From JAZSQZ01 sp045538175 (GTDB lineage: Bacteria; Bacillota; Clostridia; Christensenellales; UBA1242), in assembly GCA_045538175.1 (NCBI GenBank), contig JAZSQZ010000132.1:1-6767 (forward strand): 6,767 bases of DNA, given 5' to 3'. The notes under the pieces are model-generated. The model did no database searches, was not told the DNA's origin, and saw only the letters and a program-made list of their open reading frames with translations. Positions within the stretch are counted from its first letter, which is position 1, and the number at the start of each line of letters is the position of its first letter. The position numbers and the translations under genes were made by a program. Positions 1 through 5,953 of the stretch are shown here, one piece after another.

Positions 1-1
1 T

Positions 2-274
2 TTGTTTGTTTCTAATATGTTTGTCTTTCAATTTGAGATTAAAGGAAATAATAATATAGAAAAAACACAAATTTTAGAAGTCTTAAAACAAAACAACATA
101 GCGTTTGGTTCGCTAAAATCTAACATTGATATAAAAGACGTGCAAAACTTGTTACTTAAAAATTTTGATAACTTAAGTTTGGTGTCTTGCAGTATTGTTG
201 GAAACACTTTATTTATCAACATAAAAGAAAGCATTATTGTGGATAAAACAATACAAGATTTTATTTATGAATAA
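2..274 (+). CDS. yqfD: YqfD-like sporulation/membrane protein, C-terminal end (5' cut by window)
   Basis: The reading frame is open from the left edge, so the true start lies upstream; the first visible residues (LFVSNMFVFQFEIKGNN) are not a start. They align by eye with the end of the membrane helix and the beginning of the extracytoplasmic domain of Bacillus YqfD (SNMVWNIEVTGAN). The segment continues in the same pattern: an I-x2-x-L helix, a 'GxLKSNID' turn, then a V-x-GNTLFINIKES strand, which is a POTRA-like fold. YqfD proteins are membrane proteins tied to sporulation in Bacillus and Clostridia. Known members are about 400 residues with roughly 200 residues after this point, but here the protein ends only about 15 residues later with TAA, 11 bases before ybeY. 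It therefore appears naturally short at the C-terminus. FtsQ/DivIB-type POTRA proteins are an alternative, but the ybeY-era context and the local match favour YqfD. Confidence 0.68.
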   Translation: MFVSNMFVFQFEIKGNNNIEKTQILEVLKQNNIAFGSLKSNIDIKDVQNLLLKNFDNLSLVSCSIVGNTLFINIKESIIVDKTIQDFIYE

Positions 275-276
275 CA

Positions 277-282
277 GGAGAG
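277..282 (+). promoter_or_regulatory. Ribosome binding site of ybeY
   Basis: An AGGAGA stretch directly follows the yqfD-like stop codon and lies 3 to 4 bases before the ATG at 286. It is close but usable, and it supports that start over any downstream ATG. Its position next to the preceding stop codon suggests coupled translation within an operon. Confidence 0.55.
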
Positions 283-285
283 AAA

Positions 286-783
286 ATGAAAGTTTTTATT
301 GATAGCGATGAAATGTCAGTTGAGTTTGAAAAAACAATAGAGAAGCTTGTTAAAACAACAGTAAAACTAAGTAAGTGTGGTCTAAGTAAAGTTAGGGTAG
401 ACATTAGTTTTGTCGACAAGAAGGAAATTAAAAAACTCAACAAGGACTTTAGAAATATTGATAAAGAAACAGATGTTTTGTCCTTTCCTGTGCTCAACTT
501 GACCCCTATGCAAAAAGTTAACGCAAAAGATTTTATGGAAGACTTTGACCCTGAAACAAAATCAATAATGCTAGGGGATATTATTATATGTAACGAAGTT
601 GCATCTAAAAATGCAGAAGAGTATGGACATTCTTTTGAAAGAGAAGTTTGTTACTTAGTTGTACACGGATGTTTGCATTTACTTGGTTACGACCATATGG
701 AAGAAGAAGACAAAAAACTTATGAGAGCAATGGAAGAAACAGTGCTTTCAAAATATAAGATTACAAGGAACGAAAATGATTAA
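286..783 (+). CDS. ybeY: Endoribonuclease YbeY (16S rRNA maturation factor)
   Basis: YbeY is a cytoplasmic, metal-dependent endoribonuclease involved in maturing the 3' end of 16S rRNA and in 70S ribosome quality control. The 165-residue product has the full family signature. The zinc site H127-x3-H131-x5-H137 sits in HGCLHLLGYDH. The conserved TDVLSFP stretch is at residues 62-68, after the LNKDFR segment, and GDIIIC is at 97-102. Length is normal for the family (about 150-170 residues). The ATG at 286 is preceded by an AGGAGA site. Its last codons overlap the start of era by 8 bases, so the two are probably translationally coupled; both products act on the small ribosomal subunit. In many Firmicutes phoH lies just upstream and dgkA and cdd can lie between ybeY and era; none of these is present here. 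Family assignment is firm from the motif. Confidence 0.96.
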   Translation: MKVFIDSDEMSVEFEKTIEKLVKTTVKLSKCGLSKVRVDISFVDKKEIKKLNKDFRNIDKETDVLSFPVLNLTPMQKVNAKDFMEDFDPETKSIMLGDIIICNEVASKNAEEYGHSFEREVCYLVVHGCLHLLGYDHMEEEDKKLMRAMEETVLSKYKITRNEND

Positions 784-1675
784 GTGTGGAGTTGTTGCAA
801 TTATAGGAAAACCAAATGCTGGTAAAAGTACTCTCATCAATGCCATTATTGGTGAGAAGGTTTCTATTGTATCTCCAAAGGCACAAACAACAAGAAATAA
901 CATTTTAGGCATATTAAATGATAAAGATTATCAAATTGTTTTTATTGATACCCCAGGTGTTAACTCCATTTCCACAAAACTTGATAGTTTTATGCAAGAT
1001 AGCATCAAGGGGGCAATTGCTGATGTAGACGCAATTGTTGTGTGCCTAGATGGTTCTTTAGATATAACAAAAAAGGAACTAGACTTTATTGAAAGGCAAT
1101 CAAAGTTAAATATTCCTATAGTTGTTGCGCTAACAAAAATAGACCTACTTAAAAATGAGCAAATTTTAAAGAAACTTTCCATATTTGAAGGTAAAGACTA
1201 TATTAAAGATATTGTTCCATTGTCTTCTAAAAAGGAATTAAACATAGACGAACTTATAAAAGTACTTCTAAAGTTTATGCCAGAATCAGAAGATGATGTT
1301 AAGTACTTTGAAGAAGATTTATATACCGATAGACCACTTAGATTTTTTATAGCAGAAATTATTAGAGAAAAGGCATTGTATCTTTTAGACCAAGAAATTC
1401 CACACGGAATTGCAGTCGCAATAAAAAGATATGAAGACACTGAAACTTTAGCTGAAATTGATGCAGAAATTATTTGTGAAAAACAAAGTCACAAACAAAT
1501 CATCATCGGCAAAGGTGGCGAGATGTTAAAACGAATTGGACACCTTGCAAGAATTAGTTTTCAAAAGGTGGCACAAAAAAAGGTATATTTAAATCTATTT
1601 GTTCGCGTTAAGGAAAATTGGAAAAACAGTCCATCATACTTAAACGAAATTGGTTATGATGGCAGTGAAATATAA
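776..1675 (+). CDS. era: GTPase Era (30S ribosomal subunit assembly)
   Basis: Era is an essential Ras-like GTPase that binds the 3' end of 16S rRNA through a KH domain and helps 30S assembly. In this 299-residue protein the G domain occupies about residues 1-170: G1/P-loop GKPNAGKST (11-19), the switch-I segment PKAQTTR (34-40), G3 DTPG (58-61), G4 TKID (120-123) and G5 SSK (150-152). The C-terminal KH domain spans about 200-290, with the RNA-binding loop IIGKGGEMLKRIG at 243-255. Length is typical (about 300). G4 reads TKxD instead of the more usual NKxD, a tolerated variation in P-loop GTPases. The ATG at 776 lies inside the end of ybeY (8-base overlap). The ribosome binding site, AAGGAACG just upstream of the start at 765-772, falls within ybeY coding sequence. 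Confidence 0.97.
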   Translation: MIKCGVVAIIGKPNAGKSTLINAIIGEKVSIVSPKAQTTRNNILGILNDKDYQIVFIDTPGVNSISTKLDSFMQDSIKGAIADVDAIVVCLDGSLDITKKELDFIERQSKLNIPIVVALTKIDLLKNEQILKKLSIFEGKDYIKDIVPLSSKKELNIDELIKVLLKFMPESEDDVKYFEEDLYTDRPLRFFIAEIIREKALYLLDQEIPHGIAVAIKRYEDTETLAEIDAEIICEKQSHKQIIIGKGGEMLKRIGHLARISFQKVAQKKVYLNLFVRVKENWKNSPSYLNEIGYDGSEI

Positions 1676-1718
1676 AATCGCATAATATAATACTAGATTA
1701 CACAATATAAACTTGATA

Positions 1719-1727
1719 AAGGGAGGT
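1719..1727 (+). promoter_or_regulatory. Strong ribosome binding site of the YqzL-like gene
   Basis: AAAGGGAGG lies 5 bases before the ATG at 1733, a near-perfect match to the anti-Shine-Dalgarno sequence. It is the strongest evidence that the short reading frame at 1733 is a real, well-translated gene. The 57-base gap in front of it is AT-rich and contains a TATAAT at 1686-1691, but no convincing -35 box at the right distance. Confidence 0.75.
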
Positions 1728-1732
1728 TTATT

Positions 1733-1939
1733 ATGACTAACGAAATTTTCAACCCCGAAGAAGAGTTAATGGGAAATGTTGTGTCTGATCCAAATCCGGA
1801 GTTAGCAAGGGTTGCCAACAAGTTGTTTTGGATTACAGGAGAGCCAGGTTATAGAATGTTTGGTGAAAGGATGGGAGAATCACCAGAAGAGCATATGGCT
1901 TATGTTGATAGTTTAAAAACAGAGGATTTGGTACAATAG
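1733..1939 (+). CDS. Small YqzL-like protein between era and recO
   Basis: This 68-residue acidic protein has no signal peptide or membrane segment. In Bacillus and many Clostridia a tiny YqzL-family protein of unknown function sits exactly between era and recO. The core here, K30-L-F-W-I-T-G-E at 30-37 followed by Y40 and M42-F43, resembles the YqzL pattern K-x-F-x2-T-G followed by an aromatic residue and a hydrophobic stretch. The N-terminal 25 residues (acidic, Asn/Pro/Glu-rich) and the 'GESPEEHMAYVDSL' C-terminus extend beyond the usual 45-50 residue YqzL. The coding case rests on the strong ribosome binding site, the conserved position and the tight link to recO (stop TAG 4 bases before the recO GTG). 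The function is unknown; the YqzL link is inferred from position and a short motif, so no symbol is given. Confidence 0.7.
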   Translation: MTNEIFNPEEELMGNVVSDPNPELARVANKLFWITGEPGYRMFGERMGESPEEHMAYVDSLKTEDLVQ

Positions 1940-1943
1940 GATA

Positions 1944-2669
1944 GTGGATACAAAAGTTAAAGGGCTTGTTTTATATTCAAAGGATACGGGCGAGAGCGAT
2001 AAGTTTGTTACAATTTTGACCCCTGATGTTGGGAAGATATTTTTCAAAGCAAGGGGCGTAAAAAAGGCAAACAGCAAACTAAAAGCATTTGTCCAAAGTT
2101 TTTCGTTTTGCAATTTTGAGTTAAACGAAAAAAATGGTAATTACACCTTAACCGGTGCTCAAAGCATTGAAAGTTTCTTTGGACTTACAACAGACTTAGA
2201 TAAATATAATATAGGGTGCATAATTTTAGAAACGTTAGATAAAGTTTGCTCCTATGCGCAAAATTATTCAAAAACATTTATTTCTGCCTTAAAATCGCTC
2301 AAAAACTTAAGTTATAGCGATGTTGATGGCAAACTTATACTATGCAAATATTTGCTTGAAGTTTTGGTAAACGAAGGTTTTGCCTTTGATTTAAATACTT
2401 GTGCAATTTGTAGAAAATCGTTTAACAACAATATGTTTTTTAGTTTTACAGAAAACACAATCGTTTGTGAGAGTTGTAGAGAAGTTAATTCGGTCGCAAT
2501 TAAGCCTGCAACAATATCTGCAATCAAGATTTTAAAAGGTTGTGACTATGACAACTTAAGTACGATAAAATTAAACGACTTTGTGCTAGATGGGGTTTTT
2601 AAATTTTTGATTATTTCTTTTTGTAATACATTTGAAACAAAATTAAAAACATTATCTTTACTTGATTAG
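1944..2669 (+). CDS. recO: DNA repair protein RecO
   Basis: RecO works with RecR (and RecF) to load RecA onto SSB-coated single-stranded DNA in recombinational repair, in the cytoplasm. The 241-residue product begins with the classic RecO OB-fold: KGLVLYSKDTGESDKFVTIL, then a GKIFFKARGVKK strand with the SKL turn, over about residues 5-80. An alpha-helical C-terminal domain follows, holding a four-cysteine zinc site C153-x2-C156 ... C175-x2-C178, present in many but not all RecO proteins. Length matches the family (about 240-255). The start is GTG at 1944: it is the first standard start in frame, and translation from it gives exactly the expected N-terminus. It has almost no ribosome binding site of its own (AGGA only 2 bases away) and lies 4 bases after the YqzL-like stop, so translation probably depends on coupling with that gene. 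Confidence 0.95.
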   Translation: MDTKVKGLVLYSKDTGESDKFVTILTPDVGKIFFKARGVKKANSKLKAFVQSFSFCNFELNEKNGNYTLTGAQSIESFFGLTTDLDKYNIGCIILETLDKVCSYAQNYSKTFISALKSLKNLSYSDVDGKLILCKYLLEVLVNEGFAFDLNTCAICRKSFNNNMFFSFTENTIVCESCREVNSVAIKPATISAIKILKGCDYDNLSTIKLNDFVLDGVFKFLIISFCNTFETKLKTLSLLD

Positions 2670-2684
2670 AAGAAACACTTTTAT

Positions 2685-2689
2685 AGGAG
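2685..2689 (+). promoter_or_regulatory. Ribosome binding site of the PHP-domain gene
   Basis: AGGAG ends 9 bases before the ATG at 2699, in the 29-base gap after recO. It fixes the start codon, which also puts the catalytic HTH motif at residues 5-7, where it is expected in this family. Confidence 0.75.
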
Positions 2690-2698
2690 TAACAAAAG

Positions 2699-3586
2699 AT
2701 GATTGATTTACATACCCATACAAACAATTCTGATGGAACGCAAACCGTTAAAGAACTTTTGATTAAGGCTGAACAGGCAGGACTTAAATATTTAAGTATC
2801 ACCGATCACGATTCGGTTGGGGCATATGAGACACTTAAAGATAAGGAAGTGCGAAAACTTTTTGGTGGAAAAATTGTCAGGGGAACTGAATTATATTTTA
2901 AAATCGGAAATGTTTTTAATGAAGTTTTAGGCTATGGTATTGATGTTGATAAGATAAAAACTGACAAAATTTTTGACTTAAATTTAAGACAAAGTCAAGA
3001 ATTAGATTTTTTAAGAGAAACTTATCAAAAATTTAAGGAACACGGGTTTAAGTTATCCCCCCTAAAAGAAGTTGAAGACAGTATGTCAGGTTATGGATTT
3101 TTTGGGGCAGGTGCTGTTTATGAAGATATAAAAAAACACCCTGAAAATGATAGTCGTTTAAAAGAAAATAATGTTAACAATATTTTAGACTATTATCACG
3201 TTTGGGTTGATAGAGAAGATAGTGGATTTTTTGTTGATACTCTAAAATACAAGCCATCTCTTGATTATGTTTCAAAACTTATTAGAGATGCTGGTGGCCT
3301 TGTGTTTATGGCACACATTTTTAGAAAAAACGAAGAAGAAGCAAAGATGTTGCTTGATTATGCAATAAACAAAAATTTGATTGATGGCATAGAAGTTTAT
3401 TATAAAGACTTTACAGACGAGCAAATTAAATATTTAAAAGAGTTTTGCAAAAAACATAACCTACTTATGAGTGGTGGTACAGATTCTCATCATATTCAAC
3501 ATAAAGTAGGGGTGGTACAATTTGAAAAAACACCAATTCCTTATAAAATTGCAAAAGGTTGGTTAGAAAAAATAGAAACAATATAA
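2699..3586 (+). CDS. PHP-domain metal-dependent phosphoesterase (TrpH/YciV-like)
   Basis: PHP-domain proteins are metal-dependent phosphoesterases; stand-alone members of about 280-300 residues include TrpH/YciV-type enzymes (RNase AM, a 5'-3' exonuclease) and nucleotide phosphatases. This 295-residue protein has the metal ligands in order: H5-x-H7 (DLHTHT), D12 in NNSDGT, D36-H37 in SITDHDS, E64 in RGTELYF, H206 in FMAHIF, and D262-x-H264 in GGTDSHH. The full set suggests an active trinuclear metal site. The middle part (about residues 70-190, with DYYHVWVDREDSGFF) is the family's variable insertion. There is no signal peptide, so it is probably cytoplasmic. It is the last gene of the run, 29 bases after recO and just before a strong terminator. 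The exact substrate (RNA or DNA 5' ends, or small phosphoesters) cannot be read from the sequence. Confidence 0.9.
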   Translation: MIDLHTHTNNSDGTQTVKELLIKAEQAGLKYLSITDHDSVGAYETLKDKEVRKLFGGKIVRGTELYFKIGNVFNEVLGYGIDVDKIKTDKIFDLNLRQSQELDFLRETYQKFKEHGFKLSPLKEVEDSMSGYGFFGAGAVYEDIKKHPENDSRLKENNVNNILDYYHVWVDREDSGFFVDTLKYKPSLDYVSKLIRDAGGLVFMAHIFRKNEEEAKMLLDYAINKNLIDGIEVYYKDFTDEQIKYLKEFCKKHNLLMSGGTDSHHIQHKVGVVQFEKTPIPYKIAKGWLEKIETI

Positions 3587-3590
3587 AATA

Positions 3591-3618
3591 AAAAAAGAGC
3601 AAGTTTTTGCTCTTTTTT
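3591..3618. terminator. Bidirectional intrinsic terminator between converging genes
   Basis: A perfect 12-bp inverted repeat (AAAAAAGAGCAA / TTGCTCTTTTTT) encloses a 4-base loop, GTTT. Read on the + strand the stem core ends in a T tract and terminates the recO/PHP transcript, whose stop is 5 bases upstream. Read on the - strand it also ends in a T tract and lies 5 bases past the stop of the 716-codon gene. The GC core is short (GAGC/GCTC), but the A/T tracts on both sides are the standard form of a shared Rho-independent terminator. Confidence 0.9.
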
Positions 3619-3623
3619 GTTTT

Positions 3624-5774
3624 TTATTCGCTAGGACAGTCGCTACTCATATCGCAACCACCAACATCAACAGCAACTTCTGTTGCAGTGGCAGTCGTTG
3701 TATCTATGTTCATTGTATCTATTTTGTCTGCATCTGCAATGGTGGTTGAATCTGCAACTAATGTTTCATCTATCGGAGGATCAACAACGGCTGTTGGGTC
3801 TGGTGCAGTTTCGGTTGTAGGTTCAATTCCAAGTGCTTGTTGTATTGATGCTGTAAAGTTGCTATAAATAGAATCCATATCGATTCCTAAATATGGGTTA
3901 GAAATCTCTGCAAGGGCTACAATTTGTTCTTCGTTTAAGTTAGGGTTTGCTGTGATAATGCTTGTTTCAACAATTTCTCTTATGCTTTGCATATTTGAAA
4001 GTGTTGTCATATAACTTGTAAGGTTTGCTGATTCTAGAATAATTCCATTGTCAATCAATGCCTGAATTTCTTCGACTGTCTTTGCAGATTGTAAAACAGA
4101 AGAAAGTGTTGTGCCTTTTCCGTATGTTGAAGTTATAAACTGTTTGCATTCTGAAATACTTCTTGAATCATCTCTAGTAAAGACAAGATTTGTAAACATT
4201 TGTTGTACCATTTCTTCCTTGTTTGATACTTCGCGGAGAAGTGTAAGCATTTCTTCGTTGGTAGGTCCTTGTTCAAAAATTGAAGCAACTCTAGCAGCAA
4301 GAGAAGAAACTTCTTGGTTTTGGAAGGTGGTTAAAAGCATTGTTTGTGCTTGTTGTACCATAGGCATAACATTTACAGGTGTTCTGGTTTCACTTGCAAG
4401 CTGTTTTGTTGTTAAAATATTGTTTGTTAAGGCACAGAATGTTTGGAAAGGTGTCATTGAACTATATAATTTAGGTTCAGAAATAGTGCCTTTAAATTGA
4501 TCAGGAATAGAAAGTTTTCCATTTCTTCCAATAATATTAAATGCTGATCGTTGTGAGAAAAGTGGGTGACATGCTAAAAACTCTCTTTCTTGTTCTTTTG
4601 AACCAGGAACAACGCCAGAAAGATAATTGTGGATTGCGATTGTTGAGCCGTCCATACAATTTACCATATTTTCAAGAAGGGCAAAAATAGGCTCGTTTAT
4701 AGTGTAACTACAAGCAGTTGTGGCATTAAAAGTATAGTAAACATTACCTGTTGCTTGTGTGTAATGGTTAAGAACGGTTGGTGTACCTACAGTTCTTGAT
4801 GCTAGTAAGTCAACATAGATTTCGTTTATTGCTTTATCGCTTGCTTCTAGGCGAGCCCTAGCATTTTCAGGTAACTGTGCAATACTTGATCTTTCCTTGC
4901 TGACAGAGCGATCTCTACCTGCAATTGCATCTGTTTTTGCATAACTTTGTTCTAGAGTTTCTTCTCTTAGATCTTTATTTGCCACAATCATACCCAAATG
5001 GTAAGCTTCGTGGCTTATTACTTCTTTTAAATTTTGTTCTGCTTGTCTTGTCTCAACAGAAGCAATATATTGCTCGTTTGAACGGATTGCTTCAACAAAG
5101 GTAGGGGACATCATTGCAAAGAAGGATTGTTGTTGTTCTGGAGTTAGTTGATGATTTTTTGAATCAAATCGGCTAGTTAAGAAGCCCTTAGGGTCTGCAA
5201 GGAATTCTTCTCTTGTTTCTTTTGAAGAGAGAATGTATCCAAGTGCATTTGTTAATCCAAAGGTTGAACTTTGTAGTATTGTAGAAAAGGCTTTAGGACA
5301 ACTAGGGTCTGTTAGGTATTGACCACTTCTAAAGAAAGTTAAGACATCCATACGAGTGTCAGATGTTTTTTGGTCGTCTACCATCATACCTGTTGAGAAT
5401 GCTAAGCCTTCAATGCTACCAGTTGTAATTGGTCTAAATTCAATGGTCCTTGCTTTTTCAATAACTCTATGTAGATATAAATCGGCGTGAGTTATTTCTT
5501 TTCCTTCCGGCAAACCTAAAAGCTCTCTATCATAAACTCTGTCTGTACTAAAAGTTTGTGGATAGGTTTCGTGTAGGTGGATATAGTTTGCAGCAATTAT
5601 ACCATAAAAAGTATCCATTTGCTGTTGGGTATAGTTTGCAGGATTTAAAATTCCTTTTTCAACAAATTGGTGCTTTACCCAAACTTTTTGGGCAGCCCTA
5701 CCCAATCTTGTTTTTGATACAAATTCGTGATGTTGTTGTAGTAAAACGCTTTTAAATGTTTCGTTTAATCCCAT
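3624..5774 (-). CDS. Large unknown protein with gluzincin-type zinc metallopeptidase motif
   Basis: I do not recognise this 716-residue protein as a member of a named family. What can be seen: H255-E-A-Y-H259 (an HExxH zinc site within VISHEAYHLGM) and, 59 residues after H259, A-I-N317-E318-x3-D322. This is the same pattern as the NExxSD third-ligand helix of thermolysin-like gluzincins, so H255, H259 and E318 are candidate zinc ligands and E256 the catalytic base. The interval between the two motifs is longer than thermolysin's but occurs in other gluzincins. There is no N-terminal signal peptide and no membrane helix, so it is predicted to be cytoplasmic or exported by an unrecognised route. 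Residues 260-300 are charged and helical-looking. The last 68 residues are low-complexity and acidic. It is lysine-poor (27 Lys by my count, 3.8%, against about 11% in Era). It has its own promoter and terminator, is convergent with the recO operon and divergent from ppdK. The start ATG (5774) follows GGGGG by 4 bases. The coding call is firm; the peptidase activity is inference. Confidence 0.85.
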   Translation of the reverse strand: MGLNETFKSVLLQQHHEFVSKTRLGRAAQKVWVKHQFVEKGILNPANYTQQQMDTFYGIIAANYIHLHETYPQTFSTDRVYDRELLGLPEGKEITHADLYLHRVIEKARTIEFRPITTGSIEGLAFSTGMMVDDQKTSDTRMDVLTFFRSGQYLTDPSCPKAFSTILQSSTFGLTNALGYILSSKETREEFLADPKGFLTSRFDSKNHQLTPEQQQSFFAMMSPTFVEAIRSNEQYIASVETRQAEQNLKEVISHEAYHLGMIVANKDLREETLEQSYAKTDAIAGRDRSVSKERSSIAQLPENARARLEASDKAINEIYVDLLASRTVGTPTVLNHYTQATGNVYYTFNATTACSYTINEPIFALLENMVNCMDGSTIAIHNYLSGVVPGSKEQEREFLACHPLFSQRSAFNIIGRNGKLSIPDQFKGTISEPKLYSSMTPFQTFCALTNNILTTKQLASETRTPVNVMPMVQQAQTMLLTTFQNQEVSSLAARVASIFEQGPTNEEMLTLLREVSNKEEMVQQMFTNLVFTRDDSRSISECKQFITSTYGKGTTLSSVLQSAKTVEEIQALIDNGIILESANLTSYMTTLSNMQSIREIVETSIITANPNLNEEQIVALAEISNPYLGIDMDSIYSNFTASIQQALGIEPTTETAPDPTAVVDPPIDETLVADSTTIADADKIDTMNIDTTTATATEVAVDVGGCDMSSDCPSE
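3627..3830 (-). other. Thr/Asp/Ala-rich acidic C-terminal tail of the 716-residue protein
   Basis: Residues 649-716 form a tail rich in Thr, Asp, Ala, Val and Pro with a single Lys and no aromatic residues, beginning with 'GIEPTTETAPDPTAVVDPP' and ending in GGCDMSSDCPSE. C707 and C713 (C-x5-C) are the only cysteines in the tail. It is probably disordered. Such tails act as linkers, as surface or glycosylated segments, or simply as variable ends; no sorting motif such as LPxTG is present. The underlying DNA is low-complexity with short imperfect repeats of GTTGTATCT- and TCTGCA-like words, which may drift by slippage. Confidence 0.6.
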
Positions 5775-5778
5775 TTTT

Positions 5779-5783
5779 CCCCC
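5779..5783 (-). promoter_or_regulatory. Ribosome binding site of the 716-codon gene
   Basis: On the - strand GGGGG (in TGTGGGGGAAAAATG) lies 4 bases before the ATG. It is G-rich but not the usual AGGAGG of the neighbouring genes, so it is a moderate site. No in-frame start with a better site is visible nearby, and the upstream sequence is promoter, which supports this start. Confidence 0.5.
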
Positions 5784-5799
5784 ACATATTTATTATATA

Positions 5800-5828
5800 A
5801 TTATACTATAATTTTTCCATATTGTAAA
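5800..5828 (-). promoter_or_regulatory. Sigma-A type promoter of the 716-codon gene
   Basis: Read on the - strand: -35 TTTACA (5828-5823), a 17-base spacer, and a perfect -10 TATAAT (5805-5800). Transcription would start near 5793, giving a leader of about 19 bases before the ATG at 5774. Spacing and both boxes are close to consensus, so the gene is probably transcribed on its own by the housekeeping sigma factor. Confidence 0.8.
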
Positions 5829-5885
5829 TGGATGGGTAAGGGTTTGTTTATTTTGTATCCTTTTTTTCTTTTTAGGTAAAAACAC

Positions 5886-5914
5886 TTGCAAAATTTCATA
5901 AAATATATTACAAT
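5886..5914 (+). promoter_or_regulatory. Sigma-A type promoter of ppdK
   Basis: -35 TTGCAA (5886-5891), a 17-base spacer, and -10 TACAAT (5909-5914). The expected start of transcription is near 5921, giving a leader of about 33 bases with the AAAGGAG site. The T/A-rich stretch upstream at 5859-5875 lies about where an UP element would be. This fits a strongly expressed gene. Confidence 0.72.
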
Positions 5915-5936
5915 TTCTCCGTTAGTCAAATTATTT

Positions 5937-5943
5937 AAAGGAG
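5937..5943 (+). promoter_or_regulatory. Ribosome binding site of ppdK
   Basis: AAAGGAG lies 10 bases before the ATG at 5954, a strong Shine-Dalgarno match at slightly long spacing. It fixes the start codon and agrees with the expected short N-terminus before the conserved GGKGANL motif. Confidence 0.8.
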
Positions 5944-5953
5944 TTTTGATTTT

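Larger units (their letters stand above)
5775..5953. other. Divergent intergenic region with two promoters
   Basis: The 179-base AT-rich gap between the - strand 716-codon gene and ppdK holds one promoter for each direction. Between them is a T-rich stretch (5859-5875, TCC followed by T7-C-T5) that could serve as an upstream A/T element for the ppdK promoter. I see no hairpin strong enough for a riboswitch, attenuator or terminator, and no clear operator palindrome. Confidence 0.65.

Noticed and set aside
1686..1710. TATAAT-like boxes between era and the YqzL-like gene as an internal promoter
   Set aside because: Sequence 17 bases upstream of each box does not resemble a -35 element, and such words are common in AT-rich gaps.
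3607..3867. Ser/Val-rich 86-codon open frame on the + strand that looks like a membrane peptide
   Set aside because: It is the complement of the low-complexity Thr/Asp/Ala-rich tail; the apparent hydrophobicity is an artefact of reading the GTT/TCT-rich complement. Its start is inside the terminator stem.
4111..4500. Open frame of 129 codons on the + strand
   Set aside because: It lies wholly antisense to the 716-codon gene, has no ribosome binding site, and its protein looks like a shadow translation. The - strand frame has promoter, motif pair and terminator.
5829..5870. GGAT...ATCC followed by a T tract as a possible terminator upstream of ppdK
   Set aside because: The stem is only 4 bp with a loop of more than 20 bases, too weak to be an intrinsic terminator, and no + strand transcript is expected to arrive there.
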